DNA of 48,208 nt from Chloroflexota bacterium (GTDB lineage: Bacteria; Chloroflexota; Dehalococcoidia; Bin125): the NCBI GenBank assembly GCA_028874365.1, contig JAPPJZ010000015.1, forward strand, positions 1 to 48,208, given 5' to 3'. Shown in pieces: positions 22,712 through 31,596 of this stretch. Each line of letters opens with the position of its first letter. The stretch's first letter is position 1. A model generated the notes under the pieces. The model had not been told where the DNA came from, ran no database searches, and was given only the letters and a program-made list of their open reading frames with translations. A program made the translations under genes and the position numbers.

Positions 22712-24394
22712 ATGGCGCGTGCGACGCGGGATCTGGTTGGGGAGTTGGTGCGCAACGCGCTGGAGTTGGCGCAGGCCGATGGCGCCCTGCCGCCGATCCC
22801 GCCGATCGAGTTGCGAATCGAGCGTCCCAAGGAGCGTGAGCACGGCGATTACTCCTGCAATGTCGCTTTGAGGCTGGCCAGTGCGGTGCGACGTCCGCCC
22901 ATGGACGTCGCCTCGGCGATCTCGGAGCGCATCATGTGCACAGAGCCGATCGCCACGGTTGACGTCGCCCGACCGGGATTCATCAACATCAGGCTGGACG
23001 AAGAGTGGCAGCGCGGTCAGTTGCTCTCGGTGATCGATGCCGGCGAAGCATGGGGACGGATCGATCTGGGCGTCGGACATCGGGTGCAGGTGGAGTTCGT
23101 CTCGGCCAACCCCACCGGCCCGCTGCAGGTCGGCAATGGACGCGGAGCGGTGCTGGGCGACGCGCTCGCATCGGTCCTGGATGCAGCGGGCTTTGAGGTC
23201 GAGCGCGAGTACTACGTCAATGACGCCGGCGCGCAGATTCGACTGTTCGGCCGCACACTGTTCACTCGATATCAGCAGCAGTTCGGACGCGAGGTTCCAC
23301 TCCCCGATGGCGGCTACCAGGGCGCGTACATGATCGACCTCGCCGCACAGATCAAGGATGAAGCGGGCGAGCGCTGGCTCAACAGTGCGGACGATCCACC
23401 TGAGGAGTTGGCCGAACGAGGCTTGCAACTGATGGTCGACCAAATCCGAGACGATCTCGGTTTGCTTCGGGTTGAGTTCGACCATTGGAAGCGGGAATCA
23501 GCGCTCTATGACGGCGCAAGCGGTTCGTCCACGTACGACGTGGCTATGGGACGGCTGCGCGACGGCTCATATGTGATCGAGAAGGAGGGCGCGGTCTGGT
23601 TCCGCTCTGATGATCTGGGCGAGGACAAGGACAACGTGCTGATCCGGTCGTCCGGCGAACCGACGTACTTCGCCTCCGATGTGGCCTACCACTACGACAA
23701 GTTCCTGTCGCGCGGTTTCGACACCGTGATCGACGTCTGGGGCGCCGACCACCAGGGTCACGTGGCGCGCACGAAGGCTGCAGTCACCGCCGTCGGTGGT
23801 GACGGCGACGCCTTAGAGGTGCTGCTCTACCAGCTCGTCCACCTGCGACGCGGGGACGAGCGGGTGCGGATGTCGAAGCGGACCGGTGAGATCGTGACGC
23901 TGCGGGAGTTGATCGAAGAAGTTGGTGCGGACGCGGCGCGGTTCTTCATGCTGCAGCGATCAGCCGACGCGCAAATGGATTTCGACCTCGCGGCAGCAGC
24001 TTCCGCCGACCCGCGGCAAAATCCAGCGTCATATGTGAAGTATGCCCATGCACGCTGCGCGAGCGTGATGCGCAACGCGGCAGAAGCCGGGCTCTCGGCA
24101 TCGTCGGACCATCTGCAACTGCTGGTCGAGGAGCAGGAGACCGTACTAATCGGGGAAATCCTACGTCTACCGGAGCTCGTCGCTGACATGGCCACGCGAC
24201 GAGAGCCGCATCACCTGACCTACTACGCGCAGGGCCTGGCCCAGGCGTTTACGCAGTTTTACGACGCCCACCGGATCGTCGTCCCAGACGACCCGGAACG
24301 GTCGGGAGCACGACTGACTCTGACGCTGGCTTCGCAAGCGGCGCTGGCGGCGTCGCTGCGGCTGATCGGGGTAGACGCGCCCGACGAAATGTAG
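22712..24394 (+). CDS. argS: Arginine--tRNA ligase
   Basis: Class I synthetase charging tRNA-Arg. 560 residues. The N-terminal Add-1 domain (1-95) contains HGDYSCNVALRLA. The catalytic Rossmann fold begins at VEFVSANPTGPL, but the HIGH-type signature reads QVGN (139-142) where HVGH or HVGN is expected. The KMSKS-type loop is RMSKRTGEIVTL, normal for ArgRS. The C-terminal anticodon domain has NPASYVKYAHARC. I see no strong ribosome site before the ATG at 22712 and no T-box in the 91-base gap after recG. trpS follows 39 bases downstream. Confidence 0.95.
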   Translation: MARATRDLVGELVRNALELAQADGALPPIPPIELRIERPKEREHGDYSCNVALRLASAVRRPPMDVASAISERIMCTEPIATVDVARPGFINIRLDEEWQRGQLLSVIDAGEAWGRIDLGVGHRVQVEFVSANPTGPLQVGNGRGAVLGDALASVLDAAGFEVEREYYVNDAGAQIRLFGRTLFTRYQQQFGREVPLPDGGYQGAYMIDLAAQIKDEAGERWLNSADDPPEELAERGLQLMVDQIRDDLGLLRVEFDHWKRESALYDGASGSSTYDVAMGRLRDGSYVIEKEGAVWFRSDDLGEDKDNVLIRSSGEPTYFASDVAYHYDKFLSRGFDTVIDVWGADHQGHVARTKAAVTAVGGDGDALEVLLYQLVHLRRGDERVRMSKRTGEIVTLRELIEEVGADAARFFMLQRSADAQMDFDLAAAASADPRQNPASYVKYAHARCASVMRNAAEAGLSASSDHLQLLVEEQETVLIGEILRLPELVADMATRREPHHLTYYAQGLAQAFTQFYDAHRIVVPDDPERSGARLTLTLASQAALAASLRLIGVDAPDEM

Positions 24395-24433
24395 TGTTTG
24401 AGTAGAGACGGCCAACCAGAGCAGGAGACGACC

Positions 24434-25444
24434 ATGCAGCAGGGGCAGGATCGCGTGTTCGCGGGCATCCGCTGTACCGGCCGGCAGCACATCGGCAACT
24501 ACCTCGGAGCGATCCAAAACTTCGTCGCGCTGCAGGACAAGTACGAGTGTGTCTACTCGATCGTTGATTTGCATTCGCTCACCACCCTGACCGACACCGA
24601 GGAGCTGCAGGACAATGTGCGTGAAACGGCGCTCGACCTGCTCGCCTCTGGCATCCGTCCTGAGGAGACGATCCTCTACGCGCAGAGCCACGTGCCCGAG
24701 ATCTCCGAGCTGCACCTGCTGCTCTCGATGGTCACGCCGATCGGGCGCTTGATGAACGTGCCCACGTTCAAGGAGAAGGCCAAGGCCCAGCCGGAGAACG
24801 TCAACTACGGTCTGGTCGGCTATCCCGTCTTGCAGACGGCCGACATCGTGCTCTACCGGGCGAACAAGGTACCGGTCGGCGAGGACCAGCTTCCCCATCT
24901 GGAGTTGGCCCGCGAGATCGTGCGCCGGTTCAACAACATCTTCGGCGACACGTTCCCCGAGCCCGAGGCCGAACTGACCAGTGCCCCGATGGTGCTGGGT
25001 TTCGACAATCGCAAGATGTCGAAGTCCTATGGCAACTCTCTCGACATGGCCGCCACGCCGGAGGAGACTTTCCAGGCGATCCGCACCGCGATTACCGACC
25101 CACAGCGAGTCCGCCGCACCGACCCGGGCCGCCCCGAGGTCTGCAACGTCTACTCGTTGCACGGATTCTTTGGCCCGGAGAAGCAAGCAGAAATCGACCC
25201 GGCCTGCCGCAGTGCCGAGATCGGCTGCGTGGATTGCAAGAAGATGCTGTCCGATTCGGTCAACGACTACTTCGCCCCGATTCGAGCGCGCCGCGAAGAA
25301 CTGTCGGCCAACCCCGAAGCGGTGGACGAAATCCTGATCGACGGAGCTCGCCGCGCTCGCGTGATCGCGGCCGAAGTGCTCGCAGATGTGAAGGCTGCGA
25401 TCGGCTTGCCAGCGTCACTGCCCGAGGTCGCGAAGGTCCTGTAG
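24434..25444 (+). CDS. trpS: Tryptophan--tRNA ligase
   Basis: 336 residues from ATG 24434, chosen because AGGAG (24423-24427) precedes it; an upstream in-frame start at 24398 lacks this. Class I signatures are intact: the HIGH-type RQHIGNYLGA close to the N-terminus and KMSKSYGNSL at about residue 195. SIVDLHSLTT and GYPVLQTADIVLY are standard tryptophan-pocket segments, and GEDQLPHLELARE follows. Length is usual for bacterial TrpRS. Probably in the same transcript as argS. It ends immediately next to the convergent nitroreductase-family gene, with no intergenic base. Confidence 0.96.
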   Translation: MQQGQDRVFAGIRCTGRQHIGNYLGAIQNFVALQDKYECVYSIVDLHSLTTLTDTEELQDNVRETALDLLASGIRPEETILYAQSHVPEISELHLLLSMVTPIGRLMNVPTFKEKAKAQPENVNYGLVGYPVLQTADIVLYRANKVPVGEDQLPHLELAREIVRRFNNIFGDTFPEPEAELTSAPMVLGFDNRKMSKSYGNSLDMAATPEETFQAIRTAITDPQRVRRTDPGRPEVCNVYSLHGFFGPEKQAEIDPACRSAEIGCVDCKKMLSDSVNDYFAPIRARREELSANPEAVDEILIDGARRARVIAAEVLADVKAAIGLPASLPEVAKVL

Positions 25445-25906
25445 CTACTTCCGCTCCAACACCACTATCGGGATCTGCCGACCGGCGCCGCCAGCGCGGA
25501 TGGCGTAGTCGAGGTACGGGTCGAAGTCCTTGGCCATCATGGCGAAGAGCTTGTCTCGCTCGGCGCCTTCGGCGGTTCGGGCCGTCGCCTCGAACTGCTC
25601 CGTGCCGACCATGAGCTGGACATCCGGGTTGGCGTCGATGTTGAGGTACCAGGCGGGGTGACTTCTGGCGCCGCCTTTGCTGGCGACGATCACGTAGGCG
25701 TCGTCGGCCTCGCCGTAGATCAGTGGCAGCGTGCGCCACTCACCGGAGCGTCGGCCTTTGGCCGCGAGCAGCAAGCACGGGATCGGGCCGGAGCCGTCGG
25801 GGCGGTCCCACAGGTGGCCCTCTTCGCCGCCGGAGTCGAGGTACTGCTCGGTGTGAGTTCGGATCCAGTCCGGGAGATTGGGGTCGACAGTGAAGATGTC
25901 GGACAT
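25445..25906 (-). CDS. Deazaflavin (F420)-type nitroreductase-family oxidoreductase
   Basis: 153 residues. The segment LLLAAKGRRSGEWRTLPLIY (46-65) followed by YVIVASKGG and HPAWYLNIDANPDVQL is diagnostic for the split-beta-barrel family that includes mycobacterial Ddn and other F420H2-dependent reductases. The cofactor is presumably F420, which suggests the host makes it; no F420 synthesis gene is in the window. Substrate unknown. It lies 44 bases after the carboxyltransferase gene on the same strand. The start at 25906 has only a weak GAGAG upstream. Confidence 0.88.
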   Translation of the reverse strand: MSDIFTVDPNLPDWIRTHTEQYLDSGGEEGHLWDRPDGSGPIPCLLLAAKGRRSGEWRTLPLIYGEADDAYVIVASKGGARSHPAWYLNIDANPDVQLMVGTEQFEATARTAEGAERDKLFAMMAKDFDPYLDYAIRAGGAGRQIPIVVLERK

Positions 25907-25950
25907 GTTGGTGCTCTCTGTTCGGTCGTCTTGGGTCGTCGTGTTTGAGT

Positions 25951-27519
25951 CTAGGGCCGCACCCCGGCTTTGCCTTTGACTCCGAGATTCGCCGAGATCG
26001 TTTCGTAGGCGTGCTCGAGGAAGCGGTAGATGTACGAGCGGGTCTGGCGCGGGTCGATGATGTCCTCGATCCCGAACGCCTCAGCGGTGCGGAACGGGTT
26101 TCGGAACTGGAGCAGGTGCTCCTCGATCTCGCGGCGGCGTTTATCCGGATCGGGCGCGCTCTCGATCTCACGACGGTAGGCGGCTGCGACGCCGCCCTCA
26201 ATCGGAATCGAGCCCCAGTCACCCGAAGGCCAGCCGACGCGGTAGTTGATCGTGCCCACGTTGGCGGTGGCCTGTCCGGCCATGCCGTAGTTCTTGCGCG
26301 TGATCACAGTGAAGACGGGCACGGTCGCGAGATACGTCGCCCAGTAGGCGCGCATCCCGTGACGCAACGTGCCGGTCGCCTCGGCCTGCGGCCCGAGCAT
26401 GAAGCCGGGGACGTCAGCGATGAACACGATTGGGATGTGGAAGTGGTCGCAGAGTTCAACAAAGTGGCCTTGCTTGTCGGCCGAGTCAGCCGTCATTGCT
26501 CCGGCCAGCATGCTTGGGTTGTTGGCCACGATGCCGACGACGTAGCCGCCGACGCGAGCGAATAGTGTGTGCACGGTGGTACCGAACTCGGGCTTGATCT
26601 CGAAGAAGACGCCGTCGTCGACCAGGAACTCGACCAGCTTGAGCATGTTGTAGGGCTTGGTTCGCTTGCGCGGGACGATGCTGAGCAGCGCCTCTTCCTC
26701 GCGGTCGGGGGAATCCTCGGTAGGCTTGAACGGCGGCTGCTGGTAGACGTTCTGCGGCATGTAGCTGAGGAACGCCTTCATCTGCTCGATCGCGTCGAGT
26801 TCGTCTTGGGCGCGATTGTCGATTGCGCCGGACTGGCCGACGTGGATGTCGGGACCGCCCAACGCGTCCTTGGTGATTTCCTGACCGAGCGCTCGCTCAA
26901 CTAGTGGCGGTCCACCTGCGAACAGCGCGCCGTTGGGCGTCATCACGGTGAAGTGTCCAAGCATGGCGCGGGCTGCGACGCCGCCCGCGGTCGCGCCGGA
27001 GACGCTAAAGACGAGCGGCACTTCCTGGCCGGCGCGGATGTCGGGTCCAAAGACATCGAAGCTGCTGGGCAGGTGGCCGTGACCGTCCCCCTCGGCCGCA
27101 ACATTGGCGCCGGCGCCCTCATGGAAGACGAAGAGCGGCACCCGGTACTCGCGAGCCATGTCGGCGAGGAAGAGGCTCTTGAAGCGTTCCTGGGTGCTGA
27201 TGTCGGCCGCGCCGCCACCGACCGTGAAGTCCTCGCCTCCGACGACGACCGAGCGACCGTCGACCTTCGCCAGGCCGCCGATGTAGGGCAGCGGCTTGAA
27301 GTCCTTGAACTCTCGGTCTTCGTACGTGCCGTACCCGGCGAGACCGCCGATCTCGTGGAAGCTCCCGGGATCGACCAGCGCGTCGATCCGTTCGCGGATG
27401 GTTAACTTGCCCAGTTCATGTTGACGGTTGACGCGCTCTTCGCCGCCCATCTTGAGGGCCAGCTTGCGGCGCAGGTTGAGTTCGTCAACTTCGGATTGCC
27501 AGTCGGTCGGTTCGGACAT
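25951..27519 (-). CDS. Acyl-CoA carboxylase carboxyltransferase (beta) subunit
   Basis: 522 residues from the ATG at 27519, preferred over one at 27531 because GGAG lies 6 bases before it. Both halves of the carboxyltransferase crotonase fold are present: GKLTIRERIDALVDPGSFHE and GGEDFTVGGGA in the first, SGATAGGVAARA for the acyl-CoA oxyanion hole, and in the second FIADVPGFMLG and GQATANVGTINYRVGWPS. Such subunits move CO2 from biotin to propionyl-CoA, acetyl-CoA or a branched acyl-CoA. No biotin carboxylase or biotin carrier gene is nearby, so its partner lies elsewhere and the substrate is undecided. Confidence 0.92.
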   Translation of the reverse strand: MSEPTDWQSEVDELNLRRKLALKMGGEERVNRQHELGKLTIRERIDALVDPGSFHEIGGLAGYGTYEDREFKDFKPLPYIGGLAKVDGRSVVVGGEDFTVGGGAADISTQERFKSLFLADMAREYRVPLFVFHEGAGANVAAEGDGHGHLPSSFDVFGPDIRAGQEVPLVFSVSGATAGGVAARAMLGHFTVMTPNGALFAGGPPLVERALGQEITKDALGGPDIHVGQSGAIDNRAQDELDAIEQMKAFLSYMPQNVYQQPPFKPTEDSPDREEEALLSIVPRKRTKPYNMLKLVEFLVDDGVFFEIKPEFGTTVHTLFARVGGYVVGIVANNPSMLAGAMTADSADKQGHFVELCDHFHIPIVFIADVPGFMLGPQAEATGTLRHGMRAYWATYLATVPVFTVITRKNYGMAGQATANVGTINYRVGWPSGDWGSIPIEGGVAAAYRREIESAPDPDKRRREIEEHLLQFRNPFRTAEAFGIEDIIDPRQTRSYIYRFLEHAYETISANLGVKGKAGVRP

Positions 27520-27578
27520 CTCGGGCTCCATGAGTATGCGCGATCAACCTAACCGATGCTGCAACGCGTGCGCGTTGC

Positions 27579-28493
27579 TCAAGCCGATGCCGCCGCACCG
27601 AGCCAGCAGACAAGCAGGATTGGCAGGGCGGGCACGATTAGTAGTCGCTGCAGGCGGAGCCGCGCCTCAGTCACGCGGCGAATCAGCATCGCGATACAGA
27701 ACAGTCCCGCGAGGATGATGTAGAGCAACGGCCCAAGCAGCCAGGCGAGGTGACCGCCGGAGAGGTTGATCGAGGCAGCAGCCAGGGCAAGTCCCCCCGC
27801 GAGGATCGCCCAGGACATCGGAATGGCAGTGTCGATCCCTAACCCATGGAGGATTGAACGTGACCCATCGAAGTCGTCGAGCTCAAAGTCGGGCAGCTTG
27901 TAGATCAGAAAGGTGGCTGCGCCCGTGAGCGCGCCTACAGGAATCACCCAGAGCAGGTGTGCATCGGCGAAGCTGACGTCAGCCGTTTGGATCGCGCCGA
28001 CCGGCATCAGTACGCCGATCAGGGCGAACGAGGCGAAACCCAAAATCGAGCCCCGCCAGCCGACGTTGTACATAACGCTGGCGCCGAGCATGGCCAGCCC
28101 AATGATGCTCACCCGCCAGTCGGTAGAGAACCCGATCGCCGCCCCGATGGCCGTCGGAATGGCGGCCGCCAGGAGCACCGATCTGGTCCCGATCTTTCCG
28201 GCGGGGATCGGACGCATCAAGCGGCTCTTGCCATCGATCTCGGCATCGAGGGCGTTGCCGAGCAAGCCGGCGGCGCAGCTGAAGGCGACGACCATCGCTC
28301 CGTACTGCAACGGCAGGGCCCAGAAGAGCGAGCCCTCGGCAGCGGTCAGGACCATGAGTGCGGATGAGAGCAGCAGCAACGTGGCCGCGTGCGGTCGGCA
28401 CAGTTCGAGCCAGGCGACAGCACGGCTGCGTGCCAGCCTGACTTGCCACGAGACTGCCGACTCGGGCAGAGGTTCGCGTTCGGGTTCGTTCAC
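27579..28493 (-). CDS. UbiA family prenyltransferase
   Basis: 304 residues and about nine membrane helices. Both Asp-rich motifs that hold the Mg-prenyl diphosphate are present: N80-x2-D83-x3-D87 in GNALDAEIDG followed by RPIPAGKI, and the second at about 202-209 in YKLPDFELDDFDG. Enzymes of this family attach prenyl chains to quinone, heme or other aromatic acceptors in the membrane. The acceptor here is unknown. The start is a GTG at 28493 with no ribosome site; TAAGCT lies 7 bases upstream, a leaderless layout. Divergent from the SPFH gene. Confidence 0.9.
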   Translation of the reverse strand: MNEPEREPLPESAVSWQVRLARSRAVAWLELCRPHAATLLLLSSALMVLTAAEGSLFWALPLQYGAMVVAFSCAAGLLGNALDAEIDGKSRLMRPIPAGKIGTRSVLLAAAIPTAIGAAIGFSTDWRVSIIGLAMLGASVMYNVGWRGSILGFASFALIGVLMPVGAIQTADVSFADAHLLWVIPVGALTGAATFLIYKLPDFELDDFDGSRSILHGLGIDTAIPMSWAILAGGLALAAASINLSGGHLAWLLGPLLYIILAGLFCIAMLIRRVTEARLRLQRLLIVPALPILLVCWLGAAASA

Positions 28494-28500
28494 ACAGGGC

Positions 28501-28506
28501 AGCTTA
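28501..28506 (-). promoter_or_regulatory. Candidate leaderless -10 box (TAAGCT) for the UbiA gene
   Basis: TAAGCT on the minus strand is followed by exactly 7 bases and the GTG start at 28493; no Shine-Dalgarno is present. No -35 hexamer at the right distance. Same layout as at the CaiB, argB and protease genes. Confidence 0.4.
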
Positions 28507-28571
28507 TTCGGCAGTCACCATGTCGCGCCGACGATCTCACGCTGTGTACCTTTGGATCGAATGCGAGTCCA

Positions 28572-28577
28572 TATACT
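28572..28577 (+). promoter_or_regulatory. Possible -10 box (TATACT) upstream of the SPFH gene
   Basis: TATACT matches the -10 consensus at five of six bases and lies 54 bases before the SPFH start, leaving room for a leader with the strong GGAGGAG ribosome site. No good -35 is seen at 16-18 bases, so this is tentative. Confidence 0.35.
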
Positions 28578-28631
28578 CGCTGCGAACGAACAACAGACAG
28601 TCGGCAGTCCCGGCCGATGGAGGAGTCTCCG

Positions 28632-29498
28632 ATGGCGATCATCAACATGGTCCGAGATTACGAACGAGTCGCGAAGTTCCAGCTTGGTCGCTACGTCGGA
28701 ATGAAGGGTCCGGGACTCGTCTGGATCATTCCAATCATCCAGGCCGGCACCAAGGTCGATACACGTGAGCAGTACTTCGACGTTCCTCCGCAGCGCAACA
28801 TTACGCGCGACAACGCGGGCGTCGATGTCGACTTCGTGGTCTACTTGCGAGTGATGGATCCCGAGCGCACGGTGCTCGAGGTCCGCGACTATCTCGGCGC
28901 CGCGAGACAGCTTGCGACCACGACGCTGCGCGCGGTGGTCGGCGAGATGAACCTGGACGAGGTGCTGTCCCGCCGTGACGACATCAACGACCAGATGCAG
29001 GTCAAACTGGATGAGGTGACGAACCGCTGGGGCGTGAAAGTGACCGCGGTGGAAATCCGAGAGATCGAGCCGCCGCCTGCGATCGCCGAGGCGATGACCC
29101 GGCAGATGTCGGCGGAGCGGACGCGGCGCGCTCAGATTACCGAGTCTGAGGGTTCCCGTGACGCGCAGATCAACGTGGCTGAGGGTGAGCGGCAAGCCGC
29201 CATTCTTGAGGCTGAGGGTGAGAAGCAGGCCCAGATCCTGCGCGCCGAGGGTCACCGCGAGGCGCAGATTCTCGAGGCGCAGGGCTACGCCGACGCACTG
29301 AACTCGATCAACACGGCGGCGCAAGTGGCGCACGGCAACACCATGGGGCTGCAGTATCTGGAGACGCTGCGCAACCTGGCCAACAGCGAGAGCACCAAGT
29401 GGATCATTCCGATGGAACTGACCAACGCGGCGCGCACGATCGCCGAGCGCTTGGGCGTCGGTGTGGCTTCGGGGAATGGCGACAACAGCGACGAGTAG
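28632..29498 (+). CDS. SPFH-domain (stomatin/slipin-like) protein without membrane hairpin
   Basis: 288 residues from ATG 28632, selected because GGAGGAG lies just upstream; an in-frame ATG at 28617 overlaps that site. The SPFH domain spans about 20-190, with REQYFDVPPQRNITRDN and EIREIEPPPAIAEAM. A helical region follows, built of 11-residue repeats (AEGERQAAILE, AEGEKQAQILR, AEGHREAQILE), the usual oligomerisation coil. Classical slipins start with a membrane hairpin; here only a short hydrophobic stretch (about 28-36) is seen. No NfeD partner is adjacent. Likely a membrane-associated scaffold, by family knowledge. Confidence 0.88.
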   Translation: MAIINMVRDYERVAKFQLGRYVGMKGPGLVWIIPIIQAGTKVDTREQYFDVPPQRNITRDNAGVDVDFVVYLRVMDPERTVLEVRDYLGAARQLATTTLRAVVGEMNLDEVLSRRDDINDQMQVKLDEVTNRWGVKVTAVEIREIEPPPAIAEAMTRQMSAERTRRAQITESEGSRDAQINVAEGERQAAILEAEGEKQAQILRAEGHREAQILEAQGYADALNSINTAAQVAHGNTMGLQYLETLRNLANSESTKWIIPMELTNAARTIAERLGVGVASGNGDNSDE

Positions 29499-29504
29499 AC
29501 GGGC

Positions 29505-30227
29505 TCACTGCGGGCCCGCGTGCTCGTGGACGAACTGGTGCATCTCCGTCAGCACCGCCTCCGGATCCTCTGCGAGGCCGTGGCCTCCATCGGGGATCAG
29601 CACTAGCTTTTTCGGTTCGTTTGCTCGTCCGTAGATGTCTTCTGATGCCATGTGATGGAGGATGGCATCAGCCGTGCCATGGATCAGCAGCAGCGGCTTG
29701 GCCATCCCCTCGACCTGTCTCGTTCCGAAGAGTTGAGGCGACAGTGAGATTACGCCAGCTACCTGTGGCATGATCTGCGCGGTCTTGATCACGACCGCGC
29801 CGCCGAATGAGTGGCCCGCGAGGATGATCCGTTCCGCTCCGACTCCGCTCAAGAATGAGCAGGCGCCGAGCAGATCGAGCACGCACTCCTCGAACTCGCC
29901 GGCGATCCGGTAATGAATACGCAACGCGGAGATACCTTCGGCTGGCAGTCGTTCTGCCAGGCGTTCGTAGACGCTGTCGGCCGGGCCGCGGACCTCGTGC
30001 TCGCCACCCATCGCGCCGGAGCAGGTAACCAGCGCGCCGGTTTGTCCTTCGCTGACATCGAGCAGAGCGCTGATTTCGCCGCGGGTGGTACCCAGCTTCA
30101 ACTCCAATCGCGACGGATCCGGTTCGCCGTCCCTGACCGGGCGCGGACGCGCCTGGACGCCGGTGATACGGAGCGTCAGATCTTCAGGGTCGGGCTGGTC
30201 CTCGGGGGGCTTGAGGCGGAACGTCAT
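29505..30227 (-). CDS. Alpha/beta hydrolase family protein
   Basis: 240 residues. After a 40-residue polar leader and a beta-rich start, the hydrolase core shows the nucleophile elbow AGHSFGG with Ser140, a probable Asp187 in HGTADAILHH and His216 in PDGGHGL, giving a full Ser-Asp-His triad. HYRIAGEFEECVLDLLGA matches dienelactone-hydrolase-like or peptidase S9-like small hydrolases. Substrate unknown, cytoplasmic. It lies 40 bases after the aminotransferase gene on the same strand and is the last gene of the gatC-to-hydrolase run. It ends 6 bases from the convergent SPFH gene. Confidence 0.85.
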   Translation of the reverse strand: MTFRLKPPEDQPDPEDLTLRITGVQARPRPVRDGEPDPSRLELKLGTTRGEISALLDVSEGQTGALVTCSGAMGGEHEVRGPADSVYERLAERLPAEGISALRIHYRIAGEFEECVLDLLGACSFLSGVGAERIILAGHSFGGAVVIKTAQIMPQVAGVISLSPQLFGTRQVEGMAKPLLLIHGTADAILHHMASEDIYGRANEPKKLVLIPDGGHGLAEDPEAVLTEMHQFVHEHAGPQ

Positions 30228-30267
30228 TGGCGCAGGCTAGCGCCTGGCCGACCGGATCAATGCCCTG

Positions 30268-31551
30268 CTATTTGGCCATCGGAGCGTGGTGCAGAAAGCG
30301 GCGGATGCGCCTGAGCGCTTCCTCGATGTCCTCGTAGCTGGTCGCATAACAGGCTCGGACATGGTCAGCGCCGGCTTCGCCGAATGCGGAACCAGGAACG
30401 ACCGCCACTTGCTCTCGGAGGAGCAGCTCTTCGGCGAAGGTCTCGTCGTCGTAGCCGGTCTGAGCGACCGAGGGGAAGGCGTAGAAGGCACCGCGCGGCT
30501 CGGCACAGGCGAGGCCAAGGTCGTTGAAGCCGCGCCACATGAGTTGGCGGCGGCGGTCGTATTCCTCGCGCATCGAGACGACGTATTCCTCGCCGGCGCG
30601 GACCGCTTCGAGCGCGGCGTACTGTGCGACAGTAGGCGCCGACATCATCGCGTACTGGTGGATTTTGAGCATGCCGCCGAACAAGTCGGGCGGCGCCGCG
30701 GCCCAGCCGACACGCCAACCGGTCATGGCGTGCGACTTGGAGAAGCCGCCGAGGGTGATGGTGCGATCCTTCATACCGGGCAGCGAGGCGATCGGCGTGT
30801 GCACGGCACCCCCGTACACGAGGCGGTCATAAATCTCGTCGGAGATGACGAGCAGGTCGCGTCGACGCGCGATGTCGGCCAGCGCCTCGAGGGTGGGACG
30901 CTCCAGCACCGCGCCGGTGGGGTTGGAGGGGTAGGCAATCAGCAGCGCCCGAGTGTTGGGCGTGACCGCTGCCTCGACGGCCGCAGGATCAAGCTCGAAG
31001 TTGTGGGCGGCGTCGGTCTTGATCGAGACCGGAACCCCGCCGGCCAGGAATATCGCTGGCGCATGCGCCGCGTAGGAAGGATCGGCGACGATCACCTGGT
31101 CGCCGGGATTGATGATGGCGCGGGCGGCGAGGTCGAGGCCCTCAGACACGCCGGTCGTGATCAGCAGCTCCTCGCGCGGATCCCATGTCACGCCGTAGCG
31201 GCGTTCGAGGTCCCGCGCGATCGCTTCCCTGAGCTCGAGCAGGCCCAGGTTGGAGGTGTAGTGCGTGTGGCCCTGCTCAATCGCCCGGATTGCCGCCTCA
31301 CTGATCGGCCAGGGGGTGACGAAGTCGGGTTCGCCGACACCCAGCGAGATGACGTGGTCCATCGAGGCGATGATGTCGAAGAAGCGCCGGATGCCGGAAC
31401 CGGGCACCGCTTGCACCCGCTCGGCAACTCGAGCCGCGCCATCCGCCGATCCTGTTCCTTGCGCCGCAGCAGCCGATCCGGCACCCGCGGCGCCGGTACG
31501 CCGGGGATCGTCGTCGCTGGCAATTGGGCGGTCGTTGGACGCTATCGGCAT
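30268..31551 (-). CDS. Class I/II PLP-dependent aminotransferase
   Basis: 427 residues. The fold-type I aminotransferase is complete: SLGVGEPDF, HYTSNLGLLELREAIA, ITTGVSEGLDL for phosphate binding, AYPSNPTGAVL with the PLP Asn, ISDEIYDRLVY with Asp/Tyr, and the Schiff-base Lys272 in GGFSKSHAMTGWRVGW. The first 45 residues are an Ala/Gly/Ser-rich low-complexity leader not seen in most relatives, so a later start is possible. The adjacent upstream Lrp-type gene recalls the alaR-alaT pair of Bacillus, which hints at an alanine or aspartate aminotransferase (inference). Confidence 0.9.
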   Translation of the reverse strand: MPIASNDRPIASDDDPRRTGAAGAGSAAAAQGTGSADGAARVAERVQAVPGSGIRRFFDIIASMDHVISLGVGEPDFVTPWPISEAAIRAIEQGHTHYTSNLGLLELREAIARDLERRYGVTWDPREELLITTGVSEGLDLAARAIINPGDQVIVADPSYAAHAPAIFLAGGVPVSIKTDAAHNFELDPAAVEAAVTPNTRALLIAYPSNPTGAVLERPTLEALADIARRRDLLVISDEIYDRLVYGGAVHTPIASLPGMKDRTITLGGFSKSHAMTGWRVGWAAAPPDLFGGMLKIHQYAMMSAPTVAQYAALEAVRAGEEYVVSMREEYDRRRQLMWRGFNDLGLACAEPRGAFYAFPSVAQTGYDDETFAEELLLREQVAVVPGSAFGEAGADHVRACYATSYEDIEEALRRIRRFLHHAPMAK

Positions 31552-31596
31552 GGCTGAACTCGCTTTGAACTCGTTCCTGCTACTGCGATGGGCGGG

